DNA of 64,000 nucleotides, taken from positions 18,475,638 through 18,539,637 of the forward strand of contig OY540815.1 of assembly GCA_961205875.1 (NCBI GenBank), in the 5' to 3' direction. Below are positions 36,131 through 47,257 of the stretch, piece after piece (position 1 is the first letter of the stretch; each line of letters starts with the position of its first letter). The notes below the pieces were generated by a model, which worked only from the letters and a program-made list of their open reading frames with translations, did no database searches and was not told the DNA's origin. The position numbers and the translations under genes were made by a program. Source of the DNA: Sialis fuliginosa. Its lineage: Eukaryota; Arthropoda; Insecta; Megaloptera; Sialidae.

Positions 36131-37242
36131 GTGTAAGCTACATTTTAAAAAAAAACTGGAGTCTCCTCGATCGTGCCAAGCTGAGATATTAACTATTCAA
36201 TTTACTTCTTTGTTAGCGTATGAGTTTTAATTTGTTTTTTTAGTTTTAACTTGTTTTTAAAAAGGGAAGGAGCACGCGAAGGTCTTTAAGTGCGTGGTGC
36301 TCTTAAAGATAATAGTGTAAGCTACATTTTAAAAAAAAACTGGAGTCTCCTCGATCGCACCAAGCTGAGATATTAACTATTCAATTTACTTCTTTGTTAG
36401 CGTATGAGTTTTAATTTGTTTTTTTAGTTTTAACTTGTTTTTAAAAAGGGAAGGAGCACGCGAAGGTCTTTAAGTGCGTGATGCTCTTAAAGATAATAGT
36501 GTAAGCTACATTTTAAAAAAAAACTGGAGTCTCCTCGATCGCACCAAGCTGAGATATTAACTATTCAATTTACTTCTTTGTTAGCGTATGAGTTTTAATT
36601 TGTTTTTTTAGTTTTAACTTGTTTTTAAAAAGGGAAGGAGCACGCGAAGGTCTTTAAGTGCGTGATGCTCTTAAAGATAATAGTGTAAGCTACATTTTAA
36701 AAAAAAACTGGAGTCTCCTCGATCGCGCCAAGCTGAGATATTAACTATTTAATTTACTTCTTTGTTAGCGTATGAGTTTTAATTTGTTTTTTTAGTTTTA
36801 ACTTGTTTTTAAAAAGAGAAGGAGCACGCGAAGGTCTTTAAGTGCGTGATGCTCTTAAAGATAATAGTGTAAGCTACATTTTAAAAAAAAATTGGAGTCT
36901 CCTCGATCGCGCCAAGCTGAGATATTAACTATTCAATTTACTTCTTTGTTAGCGTATGAGTTTTAATTTGTTTTTTTAGTTTTAACTTGTTTTTAAAAAG
37001 GGAAGGAGCACGCGAAGGTCTTTAAGTGCGTGATGCTCTTAAAGATAATAGTGTAAGCTACATTTTAAAAAAAAACTGGAGTCTCCTCGATCGCGCCAAG
37101 CTGAGATATTAACTATTCAATTTACTTCTTTGTTAGCGTATGAGTTTTAATTTGTTTTTTTAGTTTTAACTTGTTTTTAAAAAGGGAAGGAGCACGCGAA
37201 GGTCTTTAAGTGCGTGATGCTCTTAAAGATAATAGTGTAAGC
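36131..37242 (+). repeat. Tandem array: six 184-bp units plus 8 bp
   Basis: Units start with GTGTAAGCTACATTTTAAAA at 36131, 36315, 36499, 36683, 36867 and 37051, giving an exact period of 184. A final GTGTAAGC (37235-37242) ends the array. Differences between units are few: GATCGTGCC, GATCGCACC or GATCGCGCC early in the unit, TATTTAATT in unit four, and AAAAAGAGAAGG in the same unit. The homogeneity indicates recent amplification or gene conversion. Diverged, inverted relatives lie at 55323-55490 and 60150-60296. Confidence 0.97.
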
Positions 37243-37579
37243 CATAGGTGTCCAACCTTTTGAACCTTCCGGGTCGCATAATAAAAATTTTATTTAATTT
37301 GGTTCACTAAGGGCCGCAGTTTATAACAACTGAGGACCTTTTTTTTTTTTTTTTTGGTCGCGTCAGTTTCAATTCCTAGTTTTATTATAAATACCTATAT
37401 ATGTAATATAAATAGAGTTAGATTAGGAAGACCTTTTTTTTTTTTTTTCGTACATACTATTTTCAATGTAAATTTATTATCAATAAATTTATTTATTATC
37501 AATAAATTTATTTATTTTTGTAAATTATGCTCGCGGGCCGCACCAAGGGTCCTCGAGGGCCGCGGGTTGGACAAGCTTG
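37243..37579 (+). mobile_element. hAT-type non-autonomous element (337 bp)
   Basis: The left end CATAGGTGTCCAACCTTTTG and right end CGCGGGTTGGACAAGCTTG share an inverted TGTCCAACC core with CA/TG termini. The subterminal GGGCCGCA/TGCGGCCC words are typical of hAT-type elements that carry this GTGTCCAACC end. The right half duplicates 35986-36130. The frame at 37354-37596 is repeated in 35938-36192 only because the element is repeated. Confidence 0.75.
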
Positions 37580-39091
37580 CTCTAGATATTAAATAAACAC
37601 TAATTTTGGGCAAAAGACTGTAGCTCCCTCACGAAGAATTTACGGACATAGGTTCACATAATGTTTTTTGCTTAAAATTAAATCCTCGATCTACTGTAAA
37701 TTTTTTTACACTAGTTGTAAATCACTCTGTATAAAAAAAAATATGTTTAAAAAAACAATCATTTTTTTGGCATTTATGTTCATATACAGATAGTTATTAA
37801 CATCAGTGTGCCACGACCAACATTTATTCTTATTTAGCATGGATTATTAGTATTTGATACTAATAGCTAATTGATTGACATATCCATAAATACACATAGA
37901 CATACAAGTACGTATTTCCTTACTGTGGTTGTAGGTTTTCAGCCAAGCACACCTGAGATTGCAGGTGTACGTTGGTATGACGTTCAAGACAAACTTACGG
38001 AAGTATCAGAGGATTAACGTTACATAAACAGAGCAAGTTTATGTGTAAGTTTGAACTGGATGGATTAAATAACGTCATAACCTATCGATTACATTTTTTT
38101 CCTTGCTTGAATATATTTATAAAAGATAATTATTTAAATTGGAATCAACCTTAAATTATTTAATCTATAATTAATAACCCATACCTTTAGAAAAGATTCT
38201 TTAAAATACCCCCGCCCCCTTTCTTCAAGAAATAAGTACGAAAAATTATTGGGTTGAACGGAAAAAATAATTTTTTAAATGAATTTTACGTTAATGTTTA
38301 TTTTTATGTTTATCTCCTAAAGGAACTTTTAGAAAAATTTTTGAAGGATAAAAAGACAACATAAATACATTTTTTTTTAATTTATAACATTTATTAATTT
38401 TATAAAAAGTGCCAAATCAAAAAACTAAAAAATGTCACCAAATGTTCTAAAAAAATCTCTTTGTATTTATTGACTAATTCAATAATAAAAAAAAATAATA
38501 ACCCTTCCCTCCTTCAAAAAGTACCAAAAATTTTAATTTATAACTTAGATCTATAATTGGTTCACTATTTACTATAATTTAAACAAATTTCATATTTCTA
38601 GATTAATTGATAATTTATTGACAGACACAATATTGATTCAGTATTACTCTTTCCGATTTTCGTAAGGAACAATAAAAAAAACGATGATTCAAACATTTAA
38701 TAAGAAACTAAGAATACTAAAAATAGAGATATTGTCACACTGAAGTCGAAATACTCTACCATATTTTATTATGCATATTTCCAACTTCCTAAATGTTAAA
38801 TACTCTGTACCCAACAGTTCTTATTATGTGTATTATTTTATATCTATATAAAGAGTATTGCATCATTCATAACATCCTGTGTAGATGCAGACTTGTAAGG
38901 AGCGAGATTAACTCGATTAAAACTGGCAGGACCTACCGCGCACTGTCGTCTAATTGCATACATCAATTGGTCTAACTGTTTACATGCAGTCCGCTACTTA
39001 AGCTCTCGCTTCCTTGAACGTGGGCGACAGCCACCCAAGATAAATAAACAAGATATAATCGTTTAAGACATACACAAATATTGCAAAAAAA
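37580..39091. other. Non-coding interval
   Basis: No gene. At 37949-37968 two E-box words face each other (ACACCTG and CAGGTGT, six bases apart). A C-rich word (ACCCCCGCCCCCTTTCTTC) at 38208 has a similar partner (AACCCTTCCCTCCTTC) at 38501. The stretch 38895-39050 is unrepeated and slightly G+C-richer (GAACGTGGGCGACAGCCACC). Confidence 0.4.
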
Positions 39092-39873
39092 GCAGTATTT
39101 TATTTTGCCCCCCCCCCTCTAACTCGGTAACTACTGGTTCAAAAAATATGAAAAAAATTGGTGACGAGGTTTTGGTGGGACTACCAACGACAAATACTAA
39201 AGTTAACAAAATTTTTTGGAATAATAGAGAAAGGTATCATGGAATTTTTTATTTTTATTTTCATATCTAGGCATGTGGAATATCGTAATGTAGATCTCAA
39301 TTAGTAGAATATGACCATTTTTTTAAACTCAAAAATGGCACCATCAGGGGGCTAAAAGCAGTATTTTATTTTATCCACCCTCTCTCTAACTCGGTAACTA
39401 CTGATTCAAAAAATCTGAAAAAAATTGGTAGGCTTTGGTGGGACTACCAACGACAAATACTAAAGTCAACAACAAATTTTGGAATAATAGAGAAAGGTAT
39501 CATCGAATTTTTTATTTTTATTTTCATATCTAGGTATGGGGAATATCGTAATGTAGATCTCAATTAGTAGAATATGACCTTTTTTTAACTCAAAAATAGC
39601 ACCATCAGGGGGCTAAAAACAGTATTTTATTTTGTCCACCCTCCCTCTAACTCGGTAACTACTGGTTCAAAATATCTGAAAAAAAAATTGGTAACGAGGC
39701 TTTAGTGAAAATACTAAAAGTCAACAATATAATTTTAAATTTTGGAATAATAGGGAGGAGCGTCATAGAATTTTTAATTTTTATATCAAGGTAAGTGGGG
39801 TGTCAAAATGTAGATCTCAATTAGTAGAACATGACACATTTTTATGTTTTTTTTTCTAATTAAAAAATGCACC
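39092..39873 (+). repeat. Tandem triplication, unit 261-266 bp
   Basis: Units begin at 39092, 39358 and 39619 with (G/A)CAGTATTTTATTTT, followed by CTCTAACTCGGTAACTACTG. Each contains GGGACTACCAACGACAAATA (lost in unit three), ATCGTAATGTAGATCTCAAT and, at the end of the first two, CACCATCAGGGGGCTAAAA. The first two units are most alike. Unit three has deletions and diverges after about 39830. No long frame spans the units. Confidence 0.92.
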
Positions 39874-40349
39874 TGTAACATTCCACGTAGTACGTACTTC
39901 GGAACCATTATGGCATACACTCGTGTATGTCTTGCCCGAATTATTTTTATAATTATTGACTTTTTTTTAATACATACCAAATACCAGGAAGATAAACATA
40001 CAAATATCGCGGAAGCTTCGTGTAGCTTAAAAATAATTCCGTCAATATTTTGAAACCGCACATGTGTATTATTTTGACATTTTATAATCGCCCTCAACGA
40101 GTAAACTCTCCGTGGGAACATCTCCTAGTAATTCCCGCACATCCCGGAAACAGGAAAGTGTCTGGGGAGACGCGCAATGTTTAAATTGCCACTGTCTATT
40201 TCACAAACACATATAATAAATTAATAAACGCGCGCATCTGTTATTAGGGAAATATTTACATTATGGTGTGGTAATTTTTAAATTATTTCTTATTATTTTT
40301 ACTGCATGCTTATAAAACAAGCTTGTATTAATTATAAATTGCGGTGTCC
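39874..40349. other. Non-coding interval
   Basis: Two overlapping frames on opposite strands (39786-40121 minus, 39844-40053 plus) carry no recognised domain. The stretch 40080-40170 (GTTTCCGGGATGTGCGGG on the minus strand) is G+C-richer and unrepeated. Confidence 0.35.
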
Positions 40350-40497
40350 ATTCGAGATACAAATTAGCCTATGCCCTTCCTCAGGATCTCCCTGCCAAAT
40401 TTCATCAAGATCGGTTCAGCGGTTTAGCCGTGAAAAGGTAACAAACAAACAGACATAAAGAGTTACTTTTGCATTTATAACATTAGCATGGATTAAT
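40350..40497 (+). mobile_element. LINE-like 3' tail (RTE/CR1 style)
   Basis: The word order CAAATTTCATCAAGATCGGT, TCAGCGGTTTAGCCGTGAAA, GGTAACAAACAAACAGACA and TTGCATTTATAACATTAGC is the usual 3' end of widespread insect non-LTR retrotransposons, which commonly close with a phrase of this type. No reverse-transcriptase or endonuclease coding remains, as expected of a 5'-truncated insertion. The family name is from general knowledge of such tails. Confidence 0.65.
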
Positions 40498-42480
40498 TAG
40501 AAAATATCAAATGCACATTTACCTAAATATCCAGAATTGTAGAACGACTGCATTATACATAAGTCCGACTGTACATGCATAGAGCAGTGGGTCACAGGTG
40601 TCACAAGGTCACTACGGCTTCCTCCAGACATGTATGTGTTTGCTAAAGTTAACACAACAGGATGCGCTGTCTGTCTGTACGTCTGTCTGGAGTAGCGTGG
40701 GAGAATCATCTTACTTCCGGCAACACCATCAATGAGTCCTTTTCCGGGATGCCCCTCCGTGAACTTGTCAAGAACAGATTTTGTACAAATTTAGACATCG
40801 TCGCATGAAATATGAATTTTTATTAAAATTATATCTATCCAAACTCCACATACTATTTGTATTATATTGGTAAAATATTGGTCGAATTTCGAAAACATGC
40901 GCATACACATAAATAAATTTAAAAAAAGAACTTTAATTCAATAAACTTAAAATAACAATTTTCTCCCCTAAACAATTCCAAATTTTCGCATTTTTACACT
41001 TAATTAAAAAAACAATAAACAAAGTTGTCACTTCAAATGCGTGCCATCGCTAGTTCAACACAAATAAATTTATTTAAGTATTTTGTGATACACGCACAAA
41101 AAATGACTAGGAAAATGTTTTCTCTATACATGTCGACAGATTGTCTAAAGAAACTAGTATGTATATCGTACTTAGATAGAGATAGACATATACAAAATAC
41201 ATTGAAATCTATATAACTATCTTTTACTATCATTTCTTGTTTTATTTATAATTTTACAACAAAGAAAGGTATATACTATTCCGTTCAAGTAAATAGTTTT
41301 ATCCTTGTCTATTACATTCCACTAAATATTTTTTATCAGTTAAATATATCAAAACAAAGATAAACATATGCAAAGTACATGTAAATAACTATCTGTGTCT
41401 TTGTTTGTTATGCTCAGATAAAATATAAATGTATTTTTTTCTGCACTACCATGTGGTGAGCGTTTCCTCAGAAATGTCTTTTTTAACAAAAAATATATTG
41501 CATTTTGAGAGTGTGAGTCTAATTCTCAATGCGTGACATTTCACATAATGCAAGGAGGAATGATATTTCTAAATTTAAATATGTGTTTTTTATTAAGACC
41601 TAATGCTCAGAATACAAAAAAATATCCTGTTTTTTATACAAGTCATGGGGCGGTGATCTTGATATGGTTCTTGGCTTCAGGGTGTAAGCAAAAATTAAAG
41701 TGCAATGTGTGACGAAATTTCGCAACAATGTTTTGGTGGTACTAAAATGTAGGTAACTATTACTCAAAATTTTTATAAATTCCAATATAATAAGGGGCCC
41801 ATAAATAATTTTTAATTTGGCACTGATATCATATACTTATTAATTAGGAAGCATCCATTTCAAAAATTGTAACCCCCTCTCCCCTTGTAAGGATTCGTAA
41901 GTATTAGGAGGCCTACCCCCTTTCCTTACGTATTTTTACTTATTTTTGCGAATATTGATTAAAACATTTTAATTGATTTAATATACAAAAAAGCAATAAT
42001 AACAGCTGAAACTTTTTTCATTAAACGTATTTTAAAATATTCAGTTATTATTTTGCCCCCCCCCCCCCCCCTCCTATTGATTAATAATTAATGGAAGCTC
42101 ACTTATCTTTTTCGATTTATAGAAAGTAACATATAGGTACCTATAACAAAATTGTCTACTTCGGTTTTCCTTTTTGTAAAGTATTAAAAAAGTCATTAAA
42201 ATGAAAATGTATAATTATAATTACAAAATATATAATTAACAAACAAAAAAAATTAAACATATGCATTGACATATGTTTGCACGTAATTTTTTTCATCTAA
42301 AAATCAAAACAACCCTGATTGAAACAAAAAAATGTCTGATATGTGAGGGGTGTTTTAAAAGCCACCATTTCCTGGTTTGACGAAACACATTTGGCGAATC
42401 GAAACAATTAGGATATCCGCTTTTTTATTATAGTTTTTAACGTGAGAACATTCAGAAAAAATATACAGATTTTTAATCCT
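40498..42480. other. Non-coding interval with one dispersed segment and a C-run
   Basis: At 41637-41692 the words GGGCGGTGATCTTGATATGG and CTTGGCTTCAGGGTGTAAGC match the arm of the palindrome at 48241. At 41870-41940 CCCCTTGTAAGGATTCG and CCCTTTCCTTACG are near-inverted, suggesting a decayed element. A run of about 17 C lies at 42056-42072. Frames at 41025-41233 on both strands are overlapping chance frames. Confidence 0.4.
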
Positions 42481-43112
42481 GATATAACTTACTATAATAC
42501 TTAAATATAAGTATCTATTGATATAACTTACTATAATACTTAAATATAAGTATCTATTGATATAACTTACTATAATACTTAAATATAAGTATCTATTGAT
42601 ATAACTTACTATAATACTTAAATATAAGTATCTATTGATATAACTTACTATAATACTTAAATATAAGTATCTATTGATATAACTTACTATAATACTTAAA
42701 TATAAGTATCTATTGATATAACTTACTATAATACTTAAATATAAGTATCTATTGATATAACTTACTATAATACTTAAATATAAGTATCTATTGATATAAC
42801 TTACTATAATACTTAAATATAAGTATCTATTGATATAACTTACTATAATACTTAAATATAAGTATCTATTGATATAACTTACTATAATACTTAAATATAA
42901 GTATCTATTGATATAACTTACTATAATACTTAAATATAAGTATCTATTGATATAACTTACTATAATACTTAAATATAAGTATCTATTGATATAACTTACT
43001 ATAATACTTAAATATAAGTATCTATTGATATAACTTACTATAATACTTAAATATAAGTATCTATTGATATAACTTACTATAATACTTAAATATAAGTATC
43101 TATTGATATAAC
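42481..43112 (+). repeat. Sixteen-copy minisatellite, 39-bp unit
   Basis: The unit begins GATATAACTTACTATAATAC and ends AAGTATCTATT. Starts fall every 39 bases from 42481, and the last partial unit begins at 43105 and ends at 43112. I see no substitution in any copy. The inner word ATACTTAAATATAAGTAT is close to a palindrome. The array has no ATG in the unit on the plus strand and is not coding. Confidence 0.98.
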
Positions 43113-43300
43113 AATGCTAAAAACGTAGTTTCAGTTATTAACGTAATGGTCAACCCAGATATTATCCTAAAGTCTGGGGGGGGAGTGTCTAGACAAAGGG
43201 GGAGGGAGAAATTTTAAAGAATACTCAGTTTAATATATAGATAAATTTTTATCTATGTAAAATTATCAAAATTCATTGATCAAAATTGATTAACTCGATA

Positions 43301-43840
43301 CATTTTGCTTTGTCACAATATCGAAGATACGAGATGCTTTGTGATCGTTTCAGATTGAGATGAAGCCAAAAAATTGTTCTTCAATTTTGAAATTTTAAAT
43401 TGATCTTTCTGAAACGGAAAGATAAACACTTTTCGTTTCGTGTCTGTGTGTCTGTCTGTCTGTCCCCTGAATCCTTGTCACACGCATAACTCATAAACCA
43501 CTGAACCGATATTAATGAAACTTGGTTGGATGGTTGCGTCTAGCTTGAGGACGGTCTCATTTCAAAATCATCAAAATCGTGAATAAGGGGTAAGGGTCGC
43601 ATTATGAAATGTCATTTTGACGTTTGTATAAATTTAGATTTAGATTGAAATTGTAAATTTTTTTTAGTAAAATTATATAAAAATTAAATGGTTAACCAAA
43701 GCCACGCAATTTATTTCAATACTTCATCAGTTTTTATTTAAATTGTTCAATAATTATAACTACCTTTGGTGAATTTAACACGAGGAAGCACTGTGCATTT
43801 ACTTGGCAGATATTTTTTCAAATTCATTGATAATGTTCTC
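43301..43840 (+). repeat. Family R dispersed repeat, copy 2 (longest)
   Basis: It has the order TCGAAGATACGAGATGC, GTGTCTGTCTGTCTGTCCCC, TGAATCCTTGTCACACGCAT, GATATTAATGAAACTTGGTT, TAGCTTGAGGACGGTCTC, then AATGTCATTTTGACG and TTTAGATTGAAATTG. A further shared word (TTGGCAGATATTTTTT) near 43805 and 56851 suggests the family extends beyond the conserved core. No frame encodes a retroelement protein. Confidence 0.7.
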
Positions 43841-46034
43841 TCAATTAAATATAAATAGTGCAAAATATAGAAACATTTTATTTTGATCTAATAAAACTTT
43901 AAGAGGTTTTTCAGAACTTTTAACAACTTTTGGTATTTAGTCCAGTCTCATATAAAGCCATAGAATTAACCGTGTATTTATTATTTATAAGGGCCCCTAA
44001 ACTACAATTGTCCAATTTTACCTCTCAACGACTTTTTATTCACTCTTGTATTCTACATAAAGTATTATAACTGTTGTAAATTAACAAGGACTTATAAAGT
44101 ATATTAAAATCGATTAATCAAATATTTTGACAGTGAATTTTTCAATAATGTCATTGAATATTTGCATAATAAATGGGCTTAGTTATCAGCCGGGAACGTC
44201 CAGATCGGGAAATTTGCATTTTAATTAATCTATCGACAAAAAAAAGTACACTCCATTCATAGTGAACGCGGAAGACAAAAATTGATAATTAAATTACTCT
44301 AAAAATTACACTAAAAATTTATTTTTACATAACTAATTAAGTAGCTCTATAAGCAATGCCTTATCTCACTGAAATAGTACATTATTTACACCCAAAACTA
44401 AAAATAGTTACATCACTGTATATAACTTTTTACTTTTTTATACATAGGGAAGTGAAATGTATTGTAGAATAAAGTATAGATAGTAATCATTAAAAAAATT
44501 TAACTCGAAATTTTTACACGTTTTGGGGGTTTCTGAATCACATACGACATAATCTCAATGATGTCTGTCGGTCTGTGACGCTTTACATTCGAAACAACGA
44601 AATTTACTGTAAATATGCACCTTCGTGGTTTTAAAAGACAATCACTAAACCGGAAACGGATATTTACTCTTGTCAATTTTGAATTGATTAATTTTGAAAC
44701 ACTGTAGATAAAAAAAAGGGCTGGCAGGCCACTAGCATTGGGATCCGGAACTAAGGGAGGCCCCCTTTTTTATCGTCGTTCATAAAAATTATTAGATTTC
44801 TAAGTGGGAAGGGGCCCGCTGAAAATTTTTATCTGTGGGTCCGTCATAGGATGTGGGAGTCATGAGAAAAATTAGATATATTATGACATTTATAAATAAT
44901 TAATTGTACCACAATTAAGAACAATATTCATAAAATTAAATTTCGATATTCTTACTACAGTTAAAAGATTGATTTGGTCTCCCCCCCCCTGTTAGTGGGG
45001 GCCCTAGGTAATTGCTCTTATTGATATCATATCAATCATATGATTCATATGACAAACATGATATTTTATAATAAATATATACATACATAATATTCAATAA
45101 TCTTCATTTATAAAAATATAATTCCTTGAATTAATGTACCTGACTGATCGTATTCTTTAATTTACAGCTCGATTTAATAATAATAATAATAATTCAATTC
45201 CAACAAATACCCGCCACTTTAATTACCTGAGCCAAGGAGTATCCGAGCTAATAACTCTCTCGCAAAAGCTGAACTTAATTATCGATGAAATCCTTTGATG
45301 CGGAGGAGAAAATTCTTTTCATTCGTGGATAAAAAACTTTACCGTCATGTATATATGTGTGTGTGTGAGGTGATAGTCCAGATCTCTGTGTAGGAGCCTG
45401 GATCCTTTGTGCGCAAAGCTAGCTGCCTGCTTCAACTTTCAGTGTCCTCCATCTTGAATCGATGAAAGATGCGAGATGCTAGCCAGAATTAAAAGGCGTA
45501 TCTTCACAAGATTTGCGCGATGATTCTTAACTTCTCGATATAAGTATTGTCTTACCCCTCACAAAAGGAGGGCTTTATTCGTTGAATTAATTAATTTCTT
45601 TAAATTCTTAGAGGAAGGAGTCCTACTAGAATTTCTTACATGGGTGCCTTGAGCATTGTCTATGTAATGTGCAGATAGAGGAAAGGCTAGGAGGGCCATA
45701 TAAACCGAACCCCTGGAGGCCTCAAGGACCACAGCGCCCCAAATTTTTTTTATATTTTACATAAATTTTTATAATTTATATTTTTGTTTGGCCCGGATCC
45801 ATTGAAGCTATCTCATATTAGTAAAAAACAATTCAAAATATATCTGAAAGTTAATGTTCAATTGTTTCGAAAAAATGCTAGCTCCGCGATAATAACATAG
45901 CAAAATGGCTCCCATAAAAAGCCCAACGAGGCGAGTCAACAAGCTTTTTTGTCGTCGTCAAATAATGTTTTAGATTTCTTATTGTTATTATCATTAAGAC
46001 AGTTAAATGTATATACTATAGATTAATAAGGCAT
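43841..46034. other. Non-coding interval with possible regulatory patches
   Basis: No gene. At 44180-44240 (GGGAACGTCCAGATCGGGAA, followed by TTTTAATTAATC) and 45200-45330 (GAGTATCCGAGCTAATAACT; GATGCGGAGGAG) the sequence is unrepeated and G+C-richer. Transposon-like G/C-rich ends occur at 44740-44830 and 44985-45015 (GGGGGCCCTAGG) and at 45690-45800. An (AAT) tract is at 45177-45192 and a (GT) tract near 45355. Confidence 0.4.
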
Positions 46035-46121
46035 TAAAATATCAACAAATATTTCTAATTCAGTACATTTAATTTAAAAATGTTCAACACTGAGGTATTG
46101 TTCAAGACTGGTACCAGTACC
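46035..46121 (-). mobile_element. Family C MITE, terminal fragment (copy 4)
   Basis: The last 87 bases of a family C element: ATCAACAAATATTTCTAATT, TACATTTAATTTAAAAA and the TIR CAAGACTGGTACCAGTACC. The rest is missing upstream. Confidence 0.75.
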
Positions 46122-46266
46122 TTAAACGCTTTAAGGAGTGGGGATTCACACCATGGAAGATACTGGGTTCATAGTATGGAACATCTACTACACAACTAAA
46201 ATTTTAATACAATCCAAAGTTAGCAAAATCAGTATAATAAAAAGTCATCTAGTGATTTGAGTTTAT

Positions 46267-46506
46267 GCCCTGCAGGGCCCAAACTATCACCGGGACAGCC
46301 GGGGCGGTGCCTCAGGGCCCCTGATCATAGGGGGGCCCCGCAGTAACGTAAAAATTGGGGTTGGCAAGATTGAGGAACAGAAATTAGTAGACTGAGATAG
46401 CAATGAAAAAAAATGTTTTCAATTTTTATATTTATATTTTGCATATAGTGAGGGCTCCTCGATCACTTTCTGCCTTGAGGCCCCAGAGCCTCTAGTTACG
46501 ACCCTG
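46267..46506 (+). mobile_element. CAGGGCC hAT-type element (about 240 bp)
   Basis: The left part GCAGGGCCCAAACTATCACC and right part CTAGTTACGACCCTG are mirrored (CAGGG..AACTA). GAGTTTAT occurs at 46259-46266 and again at 46506-46513, an exact 8-base direct repeat of hAT size, though its position relative to the CAGGG ends is off by a few bases. The subterminal GGGGCGGTGCCTCAGGGCCC is shared with the remnant at 14210. Confidence 0.7.
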
Positions 46507-47117
46507 AGTTTATAATTATTTCAAAATTATTCAGCCTACATTTATAAATCAGAGATCATTTAAACACAAATTCATTATTACGTAAAAAATTATCAACACA
46601 AATCTGAGCCGCCAACAACACGTAGCTAGCGTGGGTGTGAAAGATGAAAGGCGTGGCCTAAAGTTGGGGGTGTGTCTTGGGTCGCGACGTCTTAGCGAAG
46701 TCACACACCTTCTTAACCCGCCCGTGCCACCTCGAACACACACATACACACACACACGTGCGAGGTACTCTGATTGTTATCCGGTAAATTCTATTGGCCC
46801 ACGATAAGCCTTTTTCAAGAAAGGATAATGTAAGATTATCAAAGGATTTTTAGCTCCAGAGATGTAGTTGGGTGGATATTTTTAGAAGTGTGTGTATGTG
46901 CGAAGTTGTATTGATTCTAATATCATAGATATACGTATTTTTATGGTTTAAATTTAGAACGACATAATACTTGTATAATTGAGTGGTAAGATGGTATCAT
47001 GGTTTTATTTAAAAAGTTAAAATTCAAGGTTTATTGGTTCTATACACACCAATCGTTTCTTCATATGTTGAAGGGTATAAAGAATTAAATATTTACAATA
47101 AATACTATTATTGTGCC
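46507..47117. other. Non-coding interval
   Basis: The stretch 46600-46770 is G+C-richer (GTGTGTCTTGGGTCGCGACG) and ends in an (AC) tract at 46736-46759. The minus-strand frame over it (46549-46755) reads through the tract and has no domain. No gene is supported. Confidence 0.4.
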
Positions 47118-47257
47118 AATCCCGGCCCGGTCTCAGTACGATTTCGTTCCAATCAAATATAAATACACAATAAACAATAAAATCATACAGTAATACTATA
47201 CTGAATATTTGACTGGAGCGAGACCGGGCCGAGACCAGCATGATAGTCTGGATCAAC
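47118..47257. repeat. Inverted repeat with GGCCCGGTCTC arms
   Basis: ATCCCGGCCCGGTCTCAG near 47118 is answered by GAGCGAGACCGGGCCGAG near 47216, each next to a TCAAATAT/ATATTTGA word. It shares GAGAC-rich words with 2341-2580 and is probably a decayed foldback of that family. Confidence 0.55.

Noticed and set aside
36131-37242. 184-bp array considered as rDNA spacer or tRNA array
   Set aside because: No rRNA or tRNA features (no box A/B or clover-leaf arms) are in the unit.
35938-37596. Two frames sharing about 35 residues ending in a RAAPRVLEG pattern
   Set aside because: The shared residues are the translated hAT end repeated at both loci. There is no conservation pattern of a protein.
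39786-40121. Minus-strand frame of 111 codons next to the triplication
   Set aside because: It overlaps a plus-strand frame, begins outside and ends inside the decaying third repeat unit, and shows no recognisable motif.
42481-43112. Regular array considered as a CRISPR array
   Set aside because: There are no variable spacers: the whole 39-base unit repeats head to tail, and the setting is eukaryotic. It is a minisatellite.
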